From contig NZ_JPVR01000074.1 of the NCBI RefSeq assembly GCF_000772935.1, forward strand, positions 124,001 through 188,000: a stretch of 64,000 bases of DNA. Reading direction: 5' to 3'. The notes under the pieces are model-generated. The model did not search any database. It saw only the letters and a list, made by a program, of their open reading frames with translations, and was not told where the DNA came from. The position numbers and the translations under genes are program-made. This stretch comes from Lysinibacillus boronitolerans JCM 21713 = 10a = NBRC 103108 (GTDB lineage: Bacteria; Bacillota; Bacilli; Bacillales_A; Planococcaceae). Positions 8,306-16,339 of the stretch are shown here, piece after piece; within the stretch, counting starts at the first letter, position 1; each line of letters starts with the position of its first letter.

Positions 8306-9037
8306 ATGAGCGAATATAATGATTATTTATATCCACAAAAGTGGCTTTCTAAGGCTTCAACAGGTGATCGCGTAGCATATGAACTTAGAATGCGTATTAT
8401 TTCAGGTTTAATTGAAAGCGGTACCATTCTTTCAGAAAACAAACTAGCAGCTGATTTTGAAGTAAGTCGTTCACCCATTCGTGAAGCCTTAAGAATTTTA
8501 GCTTCTGAAAATATCATTCGATTAGAAAAAATGGGTGCTGTTGTCATCGGTTTATCAGAAAAAGAAATAGAGGAAATTTATGATGTACGTTTGCTAATTG
8601 AAACATTCGTATTTGAACGTCTGATTAAAATGGATACAACGAACTTAGCACTGGAGCTTAGCAAAACGTTAGAAATGATGAAAGTTGCCATTAAATACAA
8701 TGATGCGGATGAATTTTCCTATCAGGATGTTATGTTCCACGAGACTATTATTCGCTCTATTGGGCATTCCTATATCACCATGATTTGGAATAATTTAAAG
8801 CCAGTAATGGAAGGCTTGATTTTGCTATCTATGCGTATGCGCTTCAAAGAAAAATATGAGGATTTTACTCGCATTGTGAAAAATCACGAACTATATATTG
8901 ATGCTATTAGAGCAAAAGACCGAGAGCTCATGATTAAATCCCTTCATGAAAATTTTGATGATGTTCAAGGCAAAGTAGAAGATTTATGGCGGTCACAGCA
9001 AATGCTATCTAAAGGGGTTGAGCCACAAAATGACTAA
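8306..9037 (+). CDS. gntR: Gluconate operon repressor GntR
   Basis: 243 residues of the FadR subfamily of GntR regulators. The N-terminal winged helix-turn-helix spans about residues 20-85 (IESGTILSENKLAADFEVSRSP and onward). The C-terminal helical FCD-type effector domain has the acidic and histidine residues typical of the family. It represses its own operon until gluconate is present. It is the first gene of gntRKPZ, in the same order as in B. subtilis. A GGTGA ribosome binding site precedes the ATG. A cre-like element lies inside the coding sequence at 8413-8426. Confidence 0.93.
   Translation: MSEYNDYLYPQKWLSKASTGDRVAYELRMRIISGLIESGTILSENKLAADFEVSRSPIREALRILASENIIRLEKMGAVVIGLSEKEIEEIYDVRLLIETFVFERLIKMDTTNLALELSKTLEMMKVAIKYNDADEFSYQDVMFHETIIRSIGHSYITMIWNNLKPVMEGLILLSMRMRFKEKYEDFTRIVKNHELYIDAIRAKDRELMIKSLHENFDDVQGKVEDLWRSQQMLSKGVEPQND
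8413..8426 (+). promoter_or_regulatory. CcpA cre-like site inside gntR
   Basis: TGAAAGCGGTACCA matches the cre consensus TGWAANCGNTNWCA at 13 of 14 positions. It lies roughly 140 bases after the predicted transcription start. The B. subtilis gnt operon is known to carry a functional cre at the equivalent place within gntR. It would act as a roadblock under glucose repression. Confidence 0.75.
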
Positions 9038-10571
9038 CTATATGTTAGGTGTTGATATAGGGACTACTAGCACAAAAGCAGTGTTATTTAGTGAACATGG
9101 GAAGGTTATTCAACAAGAAAATATCGGGTATCCATTATATACACCGGATATTTCGACAGCAGAACAAAATCCAGAAGAAATCTTTCAAGCTGTACTGCAA
9201 GCCATTTCTAACATTATGAAAGTCCATTCAGATAAATCATTATTATTTGTGTCCTTTAGTAGTGCTATGCATAGTGTAATCGCCATAGACGAAAATGATC
9301 TACCGTTAACACCCGTTATTACATGGGCTGATAATCGTAGTGAAGCATGGGCACATAAAATTAAAGATGACTGGAATGGTCATGAAATTTATAAAAGAAC
9401 AGGTACACCTATTCATCCAATGTCACCACTAAGCAAAATTACTTGGCTTGTGCATGAACATCCTGAAATCGCCCGCAAAACAAAGAAATATATCGGTATT
9501 AAAGAATACATCTTTAAAAAGTTTTTTGATCAATATGTCGTCGATTATTCATTAGCTTCGTGTATGGGTATGATGAATCTCCACACATTAGATTGGGACG
9601 AAGAAGCTTTAGCTGTTGCAGGTATTACAAAAGCACAATTATCAACACTCGTACCAACAACTCAACTATTTTTGAATTGTAATGACCTTTTAGCTAAACA
9701 AATTGGTATTGACCCACACACACCTTTTGTCATTGGTGCAAGTGATGGTGTGCTCTCTAATCTAGGTGTGAACGCCATTCGTGAAGGTGAAATTGCTGTC
9801 ACTATTGGGACAAGCGGAGCTATTCGCACTATTATTGATAAGCCTAAAACTGATGTGAAAGGTAGAATTTTCTGCTATGCCTTAACAGAGAATCATTGGG
9901 TTATTGGTGGACCCGTAAACAATGGCGGTTTGGTGCTTCGCTGGATTCGAGATGAATTTGCGTCATCCGAAATTGAAACAGCCAAGAGACTAGGGATTGA
10001 TCCATATGAAGTATTGACCAAAATTGCGGAACGTGTAAGACCGGGTGCTGATGGACTGCTATTCCATCCTTATTTATCAGGTGAACGTGCACCTTTATGG
10101 AATCCAGATGTGCGCGGTTCATTTTTTGGTTTAACCATGTCTCATAAAAAAGAACATATGATACGAGCGGCACTGGAAGGGGTTATCTACAATTTATATA
10201 CGGTCTATTTAGCATTATTGGAATGCATGGAAAGCCCCGTCACTCGTATTCAAGCAACAGGTGGTTTTTCACGCTCTGAGATTTGGAGACAAATGATGGC
10301 GGATATTTTTGAATCCGAAGTGGTAGTTCCTGAAAGCTATGAAAGCTCCTGTCTTGGCGCTTGTATTTTAGGCTTATATGCTATGGGAAAAATCGATTCC
10401 TTTGACGTGGTCGCTGAAATGGTTGGTGACACTTATAAACATACGCCAATTGAAGAGGCGGCCAAAGAATATAGACAGCTGCTCCCAATTTTCATTCGTT
10501 TATCTAGAGTATTAGCAGACGACTATGCGTCAATTGCTCAGTATCAAAGGAGCTTAATTAAGCCCGACTAA
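9030..10571 (+). CDS. gntK: Gluconate kinase
   Basis: 513 residues of the FGGY carbohydrate kinase family. It phosphorylates gluconate to 6-phosphogluconate with ATP. The N-terminal phosphate-binding loop is GVDIGTTSTKAVLF, followed by the catalytic-side motif ITWADNRSE. The C-terminal ATP-side signature is ATGGFSRSEIWRQMMAD. The ATG at 9030 gives exactly the length of B. subtilis GntK; an upstream TTG at 9018 is less likely. It overlaps the end of gntR by eight bases, so translation is probably coupled. Confidence 0.95.
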   Translation: MTNYMLGVDIGTTSTKAVLFSEHGKVIQQENIGYPLYTPDISTAEQNPEEIFQAVLQAISNIMKVHSDKSLLFVSFSSAMHSVIAIDENDLPLTPVITWADNRSEAWAHKIKDDWNGHEIYKRTGTPIHPMSPLSKITWLVHEHPEIARKTKKYIGIKEYIFKKFFDQYVVDYSLASCMGMMNLHTLDWDEEALAVAGITKAQLSTLVPTTQLFLNCNDLLAKQIGIDPHTPFVIGASDGVLSNLGVNAIREGEIAVTIGTSGAIRTIIDKPKTDVKGRIFCYALTENHWVIGGPVNNGGLVLRWIRDEFASSEIETAKRLGIDPYEVLTKIAERVRPGADGLLFHPYLSGERAPLWNPDVRGSFFGLTMSHKKEHMIRAALEGVIYNLYTVYLALLECMESPVTRIQATGGFSRSEIWRQMMADIFESEVVVPESYESSCLGACILGLYAMGKIDSFDVVAEMVGDTYKHTPIEEAAKEYRQLLPIFIRLSRVLADDYASIAQYQRSLIKPD

Positions 10572-10586
10572 AGAGGAGGAGAATAC

Positions 10587-11933
10587 ATGCCATTAGTTAT
10601 TGTAGGTATTGGTATTATTGCGCTGTTAATTTTAATAATGGGCTTTAAATTAAATACGTTTATTTCATTAATTATTGTTTCATTCGGTGTGGCATTAGCT
10701 CTTGGGATGCCTTTAGATGTCATCGTAAAAACGATTGAAGCAGGGTTAGGCGGAACATTAGGCCACTTGGCATTAATATTTGGCCTTGGTGCGATGCTAG
10801 GAAAATTAATTGCCGATTCTGGGGGTGCACAGCGTATTGCCATGACCCTTGTGAATAAATTTGGAGAAAAGAACATTCAATGGGCAGTTGTAGCAGCATC
10901 CTTTATTATCGGTATCGCCCTTTTCTTTGAAGTAGGTCTTGTGCTATTAATTCCAATTGTCTTCGCTATTTCAAGACAATTAAAGGTTTCTATTTTATAT
11001 TTAGGAATTCCAATGACCGCAGCATTATCTGTCACACATGGATTTTTGCCACCACACCCAGGACCAACCGTTATCGCTGGTGAATTTGGGGCAAATATTG
11101 GTGAGGTGCTGCTTTATGGCTTTATCATCGCCATTCCAACTGTTATTTTAGCAGGGCCTTTATTTACAAAAGTAGCGAAAAAATTAGTGCCTGAATCATT
11201 CAACAAAACTGGAAACATTGCCTCTCTAGGTGAACAAAAAACATTTGAACTAGAGGACACACCAAGTTTTGGAATAAGTGTTTTCACTGCACTATTACCC
11301 GTTATTTTAATGTCCATTGCTACTATTATTACACTGTTGCAAAAAACAATTGGCTTTGATGATAATGGCTTCTTAGCAGGTATCCGCTTCATCGGTGAAG
11401 CTGGTACATCCATGTTAATTTCCCTATTAGTTGCCGTCTATACAATGGGAATCGCAAGGAAAATCCCTATTAAGCAAGTAATGGAATCATGTACGACAGC
11501 AATCTCACATATTGGTATGATGCTCTTAATTATTGGGGGCGGTGGCGCCTTCAAACAAGTTTTAATCGATGGTGGTGTCGGTGATTATGTAGCTGAACTC
11601 TTCCATGGAACTACCTTATCGCCAATTTTACTAGCATGGATTATTGCCGCTATCTTACGTATTTCATTAGGGTCAGCTACAGTTGCTGCTTTAACAACAG
11701 CTGGGCTAGTCATCCCAATGTTAGGTCAGAGTGATGTGAATCTTGCTTTAGTCGTACTGGCAACAGGTGCAGGAAGCTTAATTGCTTCACATGTCAATGA
11801 TGCTGGTTTCTGGATGTTTAAGGAGTATTTTGGATTAAGCATGAAGGAAACATTTGCTACATGGACCTTGCTAGAAACAATTGTATCTGTAGCTGGTTTA
11901 GGATTTATTTTATTACTAAGTTTATTTGTTTAA
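10587..11933 (+). CDS. gntP: Gluconate permease
   Basis: 448 residues, strongly hydrophobic, with about 12-14 membrane segments. It is typical of the GntP family of proton-coupled gluconate transporters. Conserved stretches include HGFLPPHPGPTVIAGEFGAN (about residues 152-171) and SATVAALTTAGL and ASHVNDAGFWMFKEYFGL near the C-terminus. A strong AGAGGAGG precedes the ATG by seven or eight bases. It lies 15 bases after gntK in the operon. Confidence 0.95.
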   Translation: MPLVIVGIGIIALLILIMGFKLNTFISLIIVSFGVALALGMPLDVIVKTIEAGLGGTLGHLALIFGLGAMLGKLIADSGGAQRIAMTLVNKFGEKNIQWAVVAASFIIGIALFFEVGLVLLIPIVFAISRQLKVSILYLGIPMTAALSVTHGFLPPHPGPTVIAGEFGANIGEVLLYGFIIAIPTVILAGPLFTKVAKKLVPESFNKTGNIASLGEQKTFELEDTPSFGISVFTALLPVILMSIATIITLLQKTIGFDDNGFLAGIRFIGEAGTSMLISLLVAVYTMGIARKIPIKQVMESCTTAISHIGMMLLIIGGGGAFKQVLIDGGVGDYVAELFHGTTLSPILLAWIIAAILRISLGSATVAALTTAGLVIPMLGQSDVNLALVVLATGAGSLIASHVNDAGFWMFKEYFGLSMKETFATWTLLETIVSVAGLGFILLLSLFV

Positions 11934-11957
11934 AAAAGTTAAAAAGGAGCAAGCACA

Positions 11958-13358
11958 ATGTTAAATACAATTGGCGTTATCGGATTAGGCGTTATGGGAA
12001 GCAATATCGCTTTAAACATGGCTAATAAGGGCGAGCATGTAGCTGTTTATAATTACACACGAGATTTAACCGACAAACTTCTACAAAAAGTCGAAGGACA
12101 AGCGCTTACTCCCTACTATGAAATAGAAGAGTTTGTACAAGCTTTAGAAAAACCAAGAAAGATCTTTTTGATGGTGACAGCTGGTAATGCCATAGATTCA
12201 GTTATTCAATCAGTAGTGCCCTTCCTTGAAAAGGGTGATGTCATTATGGATGGCGGTAATTCTCACTATAAAGATACAGAACGTAGATATGATGAACTTA
12301 AAGCTTCAGGAATCGGATATTTAGGAATTGGGATTTCCGGTGGTGAAGTAGGAGCATTGACAGGGCCATCTATCATGCCTGGTGGCGATCAAGAGGTCTA
12401 TGACAAAGTTGCACCTATACTGACAAAGATTGCAGCACAAGTGAAGGATACACCATGCTGTACGTATATAGGTCCTAAGGGTGCAGGTCACTTCGTCAAA
12501 ATGGTCCACAATGGAATCGAGTATGCGGATATGCAACTCATTGCGGAAGCCTATACGTTTTTAAGAAAAAATATAGGGTTATCCGTTGATGAAATTGCTA
12601 CTATTTTTGAAACATGGAATCGAGGCGAATTGAAAAGCTATTTAATTGAAATAACAGCTGAAATTTTAAGGAAAAAAGATGAGGTAACAGGGTTACCATT
12701 AATTGATATGATTCTAGATAAAGCTGGTCAAAAAGGGACTGGGAAATGGACAAGCCTACAATCGATAGATAGTGGTATTCCTACATCAATTATTACGGAG
12801 GCTTTATTCGCTCGTTATATTTCATCATTAAAAGAAGAACGAATTAGAGCAGAGGCAATACTAACTGGACCAAATTACAATCAGCAAAATCTAGAGAAGG
12901 ATGTCTGGATTGAATACGTTCGCCAAGCCCTATATATGGGGAAAATCTGTGCTTATGCGCAAGGATTTACACAATATAAAATGACATCTGAGCTTTATAA
13001 ATGGCATTTACCATTAAAAGATATTGCATTAATTTTCCGTAGTGGTTGTATTATTCGAGCGGAATTTTTAAATGTTATTAGTGAAGCCTATCAAAAGCAA
13101 CCTTCACTAGATAATTTATTAATTGATCCATACTTTGCAGAAAAGACGAAGGACTATCAAAATGGCTTAAGAAAAATAGTTTGTGAAGGCATCCAAGCAG
13201 GAAATGCGTTCCCATGCTTAAGTGCTTCTCTCACATATTACGATAGTTATCGAACAGGTTCATCTAATGCAAATATGTTACAGGCACAACGCGATTATTT
13301 CGGTGCACATACGTATGAACGAGTTGATGCAGAAGGTGTTTTCCATACAAATTGGTAA
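11958..13358 (+). CDS. gntZ: 6-phosphogluconate dehydrogenase, decarboxylating
   Basis: 466 residues. It oxidises and decarboxylates 6-phosphogluconate to ribulose 5-phosphate, linking gluconate uptake to the pentose phosphate pathway. The nucleotide-binding fold begins with IGVIGLGVMGSNIALNMANKG. The substrate site motifs are MDGGNSHYKDTERR, GISGGEVGALTGPSIMPGG and FVKMVHNGIEYADMQLI with the catalytic lysine. It is the last gene of gntRKPZ, with AAGGAG before the ATG and a strong terminator after it. It could also be called gnd, but its operon position supports gntZ. Confidence 0.95.
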   Translation: MLNTIGVIGLGVMGSNIALNMANKGEHVAVYNYTRDLTDKLLQKVEGQALTPYYEIEEFVQALEKPRKIFLMVTAGNAIDSVIQSVVPFLEKGDVIMDGGNSHYKDTERRYDELKASGIGYLGIGISGGEVGALTGPSIMPGGDQEVYDKVAPILTKIAAQVKDTPCCTYIGPKGAGHFVKMVHNGIEYADMQLIAEAYTFLRKNIGLSVDEIATIFETWNRGELKSYLIEITAEILRKKDEVTGLPLIDMILDKAGQKGTGKWTSLQSIDSGIPTSIITEALFARYISSLKEERIRAEAILTGPNYNQQNLEKDVWIEYVRQALYMGKICAYAQGFTQYKMTSELYKWHLPLKDIALIFRSGCIIRAEFLNVISEAYQKQPSLDNLLIDPYFAEKTKDYQNGLRKIVCEGIQAGNAFPCLSASLTYYDSYRTGSSNANMLQAQRDYFGAHTYERVDAEGVFHTNW

Positions 13359-13360
13359 GT

Positions 13361-13412
13361 AAAAAGCTAAAATATACATCATTCCCTCAATGATTGTATA
13401 TTTTAGCTTTTT
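13361..13412. terminator. Long bidirectional terminator after gntZ
   Basis: A hairpin of about 22 bp with one bulge has arms that are A-rich and T-rich at their ends. It lies between gntZ (stop at 13358) and the convergent GGDEF gene, whose stop at 13412 touches the hairpin. It can serve both genes. Confidence 0.85.
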
Positions 13413-14950
13413 TATTCTAGATAAGCATGTACTCGATTACGTCCTGCTTGTTTTGCCGCATACAGTGCTTTATCCGCATTATTTAAAAGCTGATACAGTG
13501 TCTCTTGTGTACCTTCAGCTACACCACAGCTAATGGTAGCTCGAATTGCTCCCTCAGCCGTCATAAGTGGCTGGGATTCTACGCTATTACAAAGCAAATC
13601 AGCTAAGGCTTGCCCCTCTATTAATGTATAGCCCTTGAGTGCGAGAACAAATTCCTCACCGCCATATCGGGCAAACAGTTCTCCTTTTTTCAATACACTC
13701 TGACAAACCTTGACGACATGAACTAGTAATTGATCGCCGATAGCATGCCCATACGTATCATTGACGGTTTTAAAATGATCGATGTCCATTAAAATGACAG
13801 TAAAAGCTGATGATGATTCTCTTGCCTCGCTGTAAGCCTGATTACATTGTTGAAAAAAAGCTCGACGATTATAAATTTGTGTAAGCTCATCATAAAAGGC
13901 CAGTTGCTCTAACTGTCTTTGTAGCTCCTTTAACTCTGTTATATCAGTAAAAATAAGTAATAGCCCCTTACCATGATTAACATGTTGCAGCTCTGTAACG
14001 CGCACTTGATAAGTATGATGCGAAAGCACAATCTCGATGTCTTGTGTATTCATCGCTGCTTCTAATGTAAATGGCATCGTTTGCCCAGTTACTTCAAGCC
14101 ATGCTTTCCTAATATCCCTACCAATCATGGATCTGGTTAGCTGAGGAAGCACCTTGCTGCAGGCTTGGTTAAATTCTATTAATCGGGCAGATTCATCTAA
14201 CACAATAACCCCATCCTTGATACTATGAAATATTGCATCCTTGGCAACAGGCATCACCCTAAATAACCGTGAGGAATTAATAGACCATAAATACAAAAAT
14301 GACGAAGCCCATAATACCATGGGAACAGGATCAACCCCTTGAGGTGTTAAGCCCAATAAATAGATGAATGCCGTTATCATTGGAATAAGTTGACCACACA
14401 TTAAGGCAATCAATTGTTGCCGATAGGCCTTAGTAGTCTCTTTCCAATGGATTAATACTAATAAAAAAGATACGAACATACAGCCAAACGTAAATATGCC
14501 ATGAATGATATACCATATGCCAATTTCCTGATGCACATAGGGTGCCCCTAATACAGGATCTATTTCAAATACTCTATAATGAAAATGGTGTATATCATTT
14601 GTAGCAACCATGATTAAGCTAATAAAAGGAATGGCAAGAAGAGCCATTATCTTTTTCCTTGTGAGATGAAAGCCCAAGTATTGCATGATAAACAATAATC
14701 CGAGAGGCGTTGAAAAAGCCATACCTACATAAAGGATGGCTGTCCAAACCTTGATAGCGCTCAATGTTGTAGCAATTAAACCAAAAGCAGCGGCAAAACA
14801 ATATACCGCAATTAGTCCGGTATAACTAATAAACAATTGAGCAATTTTTGTATAATTGTAGCGTTTTAGAAATACGTATAAACATAAATACAAATTTAGT
14901 ACACCTGATGTACAGCTAAGAGTAATGAAAGCAGTCAATTGTGAATTCAT
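13412..14950 (-). CDS. Membrane diguanylate cyclase (7TM-PAS-GGDEF)
   Basis: 512 residues. The N-terminal 220 residues hold about seven membrane helices, as in the histidine-kinase N-terminal 7TM sensor domain. A PAS domain follows (about 230-340: IKDGVIVLDESARLIEFNQA) and then a GGDEF domain. The active-site motif is GGEEF at about 430-434, and DIDHFKTVNDTYGHAIGD is intact, so cyclic di-GMP synthesis is likely. The inhibitory I-site RxxD is replaced by KKGE, so product inhibition may be lost. It is transcribed alone, and the ligand of the 7TM domain is unknown. Confidence 0.88.
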   Translation of the reverse strand: MNSQLTAFITLSCTSGVLNLYLCLYVFLKRYNYTKIAQLFISYTGLIAVYCFAAAFGLIATTLSAIKVWTAILYVGMAFSTPLGLLFIMQYLGFHLTRKKIMALLAIPFISLIMVATNDIHHFHYRVFEIDPVLGAPYVHQEIGIWYIIHGIFTFGCMFVSFLLVLIHWKETTKAYRQQLIALMCGQLIPMITAFIYLLGLTPQGVDPVPMVLWASSFLYLWSINSSRLFRVMPVAKDAIFHSIKDGVIVLDESARLIEFNQACSKVLPQLTRSMIGRDIRKAWLEVTGQTMPFTLEAAMNTQDIEIVLSHHTYQVRVTELQHVNHGKGLLLIFTDITELKELQRQLEQLAFYDELTQIYNRRAFFQQCNQAYSEARESSSAFTVILMDIDHFKTVNDTYGHAIGDQLLVHVVKVCQSVLKKGELFARYGGEEFVLALKGYTLIEGQALADLLCNSVESQPLMTAEGAIRATISCGVAEGTQETLYQLLNNADKALYAAKQAGRNRVHAYLE

Positions 14951-15061
14951 GTCTATGTACCTCTTTAAATTTTTAATTTTAATGTAGCATACATATAAAA
15001 TTTTGTGGATTTATTTATTGATTAAATTGCATCAAAAAGTGAATTTAAAGGAGTAACGAAT

Positions 15062-15394
15062 ATGATCAATAAGGATAACTCAGAAATCATTTTCTTTTCC
15101 GATCCAGCAGAAAATCGAACCCACCCCTTTTATAACAAACAAATTGTATTTACAGGCGCCCTTTCTACCATGACACGATCCGAAGCCGCCAAACAAGTAA
15201 AAGCCTATGGAGGGTATTTACAGGGAGCTGTTACACAGCAAACGGATTTCGTCGTTCTTGGTGATAAACGTCGCGGTATAAGCGCCAAGCAGTATAAAGC
15301 TGAGCAGCTAATTAACCAGGGACAAGATATTCAAATATTAATAGAAGATGATTTTTTATGGCTTATTTCAATACCAAAGGAAATGGACAAGTAA
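15062..15394 (+). CDS. Stand-alone BRCT-domain protein
   Basis: 110 residues. Residues about 24-105 form one BRCT domain (KQIVFTGALSTMTRSEAAKQ, then GG and TDFVVLGDKRRG). It is close to the C-terminal BRCT of NAD-dependent DNA ligase but has no ligase body. Such small proteins occur in many Bacillales and are thought to bind DNA ends or phosphorylated partners, but the role here is unknown. AAAGGAG precedes the ATG, and a perfect hairpin terminator overlaps the stop codon. Confidence 0.8.
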   Translation: MINKDNSEIIFFSDPAENRTHPFYNKQIVFTGALSTMTRSEAAKQVKAYGGYLQGAVTQQTDFVVLGDKRRGISAKQYKAEQLINQGQDIQILIEDDFLWLISIPKEMDK

Positions 15395-15432
15395 AAAGAG
15401 TATGTAAGGTTGTCCTTCTTACATACTCTTTT
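15394..15432. terminator. Bidirectional terminator
   Basis: A perfect 15-bp stem (15394-15408 with 15418-15432) lies between the BRCT gene and the convergent cyclophilin gene. T-rich and A-rich arms let it act in both directions. Confidence 0.85.
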
Positions 15433-15462
15433 AAAACAATATTCATGTGTTTAACACATGAA

Positions 15463-16137
15463 CTATTTATTGACCTTAGGTGCTGGATAATCAAAGCCCT
15501 TTGTATCCACCTCTACCTTTTTCATTTGCTGATCTTCTAGTGGTTTATTTGTAGCATCTCGCTCTGCTCCAACAATGGCATCAACTGTTTCCATTCCCTC
15601 GATTACCTTGCCAAAAGCAGCATATTCCCCATCAAGATGTGATGCTTCCTTTACCATAATGAAAAATTGTGAGCCTGCTGAGTTTGGATCATCTGAACGA
15701 GCCATCGAAATAACACCACGTTCATGCTTCATATTATTTTCAAATCCATTTGAAGAAAACTCACCATCAATTGAATAATCAGGCCCTCCAGTACCGTTCC
15801 CCTTAGGATCTCCACCCTGAATCATAAAATCAGGAATAACACGGTGGAAAATAAGACCATCGTAAAATCCATCTTTCGCCAAAGCAATAAAGTTGGCTAC
15901 TGTATTCGGTGCTACAGTAGGCTCCAATTCAATAACTATTTTTTCATCATTGCTCATCGTAATCGTCACAATTGGATTTTCCTTCACTTTTGACGCGTAA
16001 TCCACTGCTTCTTGCGTTTCCTTAGTCGTGTTACTCTCTGTTTTCTCACTATCCTTTGCTGTACCACAGCCTGTCAAAACAACCATAATGGCTAGCAGTG
16101 ATAGCATAAAATACATACCTTTGTTACGTGCAAACAT
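15463..16137 (-). CDS. Cyclophilin-type peptidyl-prolyl isomerase lipoprotein
   Basis: About 224 residues. It begins with a basic N-terminus, a hydrophobic segment and the lipobox VLTGC, so it should be lipid-anchored on the outer face of the membrane. The cyclophilin domain contains [35 protein letters not shown] and [19 protein letters not shown], with the catalytic arginine and the Q/F residues preserved. It would speed proline isomerisation in secreted proteins. The ATG at 16137 is preferred over 16185 because it gives a normal lipoprotein signal and has AAAGGA close upstream. Confidence 0.92.
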   Translation of the reverse strand: MFARNKGMYFMLSLLAIMVVLTGCGTAKDSEKTESNTTKETQEAVDYASKVKENPIVTITMSNDEKIVIELEPTVAPNTVANFIALAKDGFYDGLIFHRVIPDFMIQGGDPKGNGTGGPDYSIDGEFSSNGFENNMKHERGVISMARSDDPNSAGSQFFIMVKEASHLDGEYAAFGKVIEGMETVDAIVGAERDATNKPLEDQQMKKVEVDTKGFDYPAPKVNK

Positions 16138-16204
16138 ATCCTTTTCAGCTCCTCTTGTTATGCATTTCATTATAAAACTATCCAATCTTTAGGACAAATC
16201 CAAG

Positions 16205-16250
16205 AGAGACAATGACAGGATATTCATGTCATCGTCTCTACTTTTTATTT
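16205..16250 (+). terminator. Hairpin with T-run on the plus strand
   Basis: The arms AGAGAC-A-ATGACA (16205-16217) and TGTCAT-C-GTCTCT (16227-16239) pair and are followed by ACTTTTTATTT on the plus strand. Both neighbouring genes are on the minus strand. It may stop antisense transcripts, or it may simply be an imperfect terminator of the LRR gene. Confidence 0.35.
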
Positions 16251-16339
16251 CTATTATATTAAGTCGTATGCTGCAAAATCAAAATATTCCCTGACCGACT
16301 ATACATTGGAATTTAGTTGTTTTATTAATTCACAGGATC

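Noticed and set aside
10568-10876. Minus-strand open frame inside gntP
   Set aside because: It is a shadow of a hydrophobic coding sequence, with Pro/Asn/Ile-rich artefact composition.
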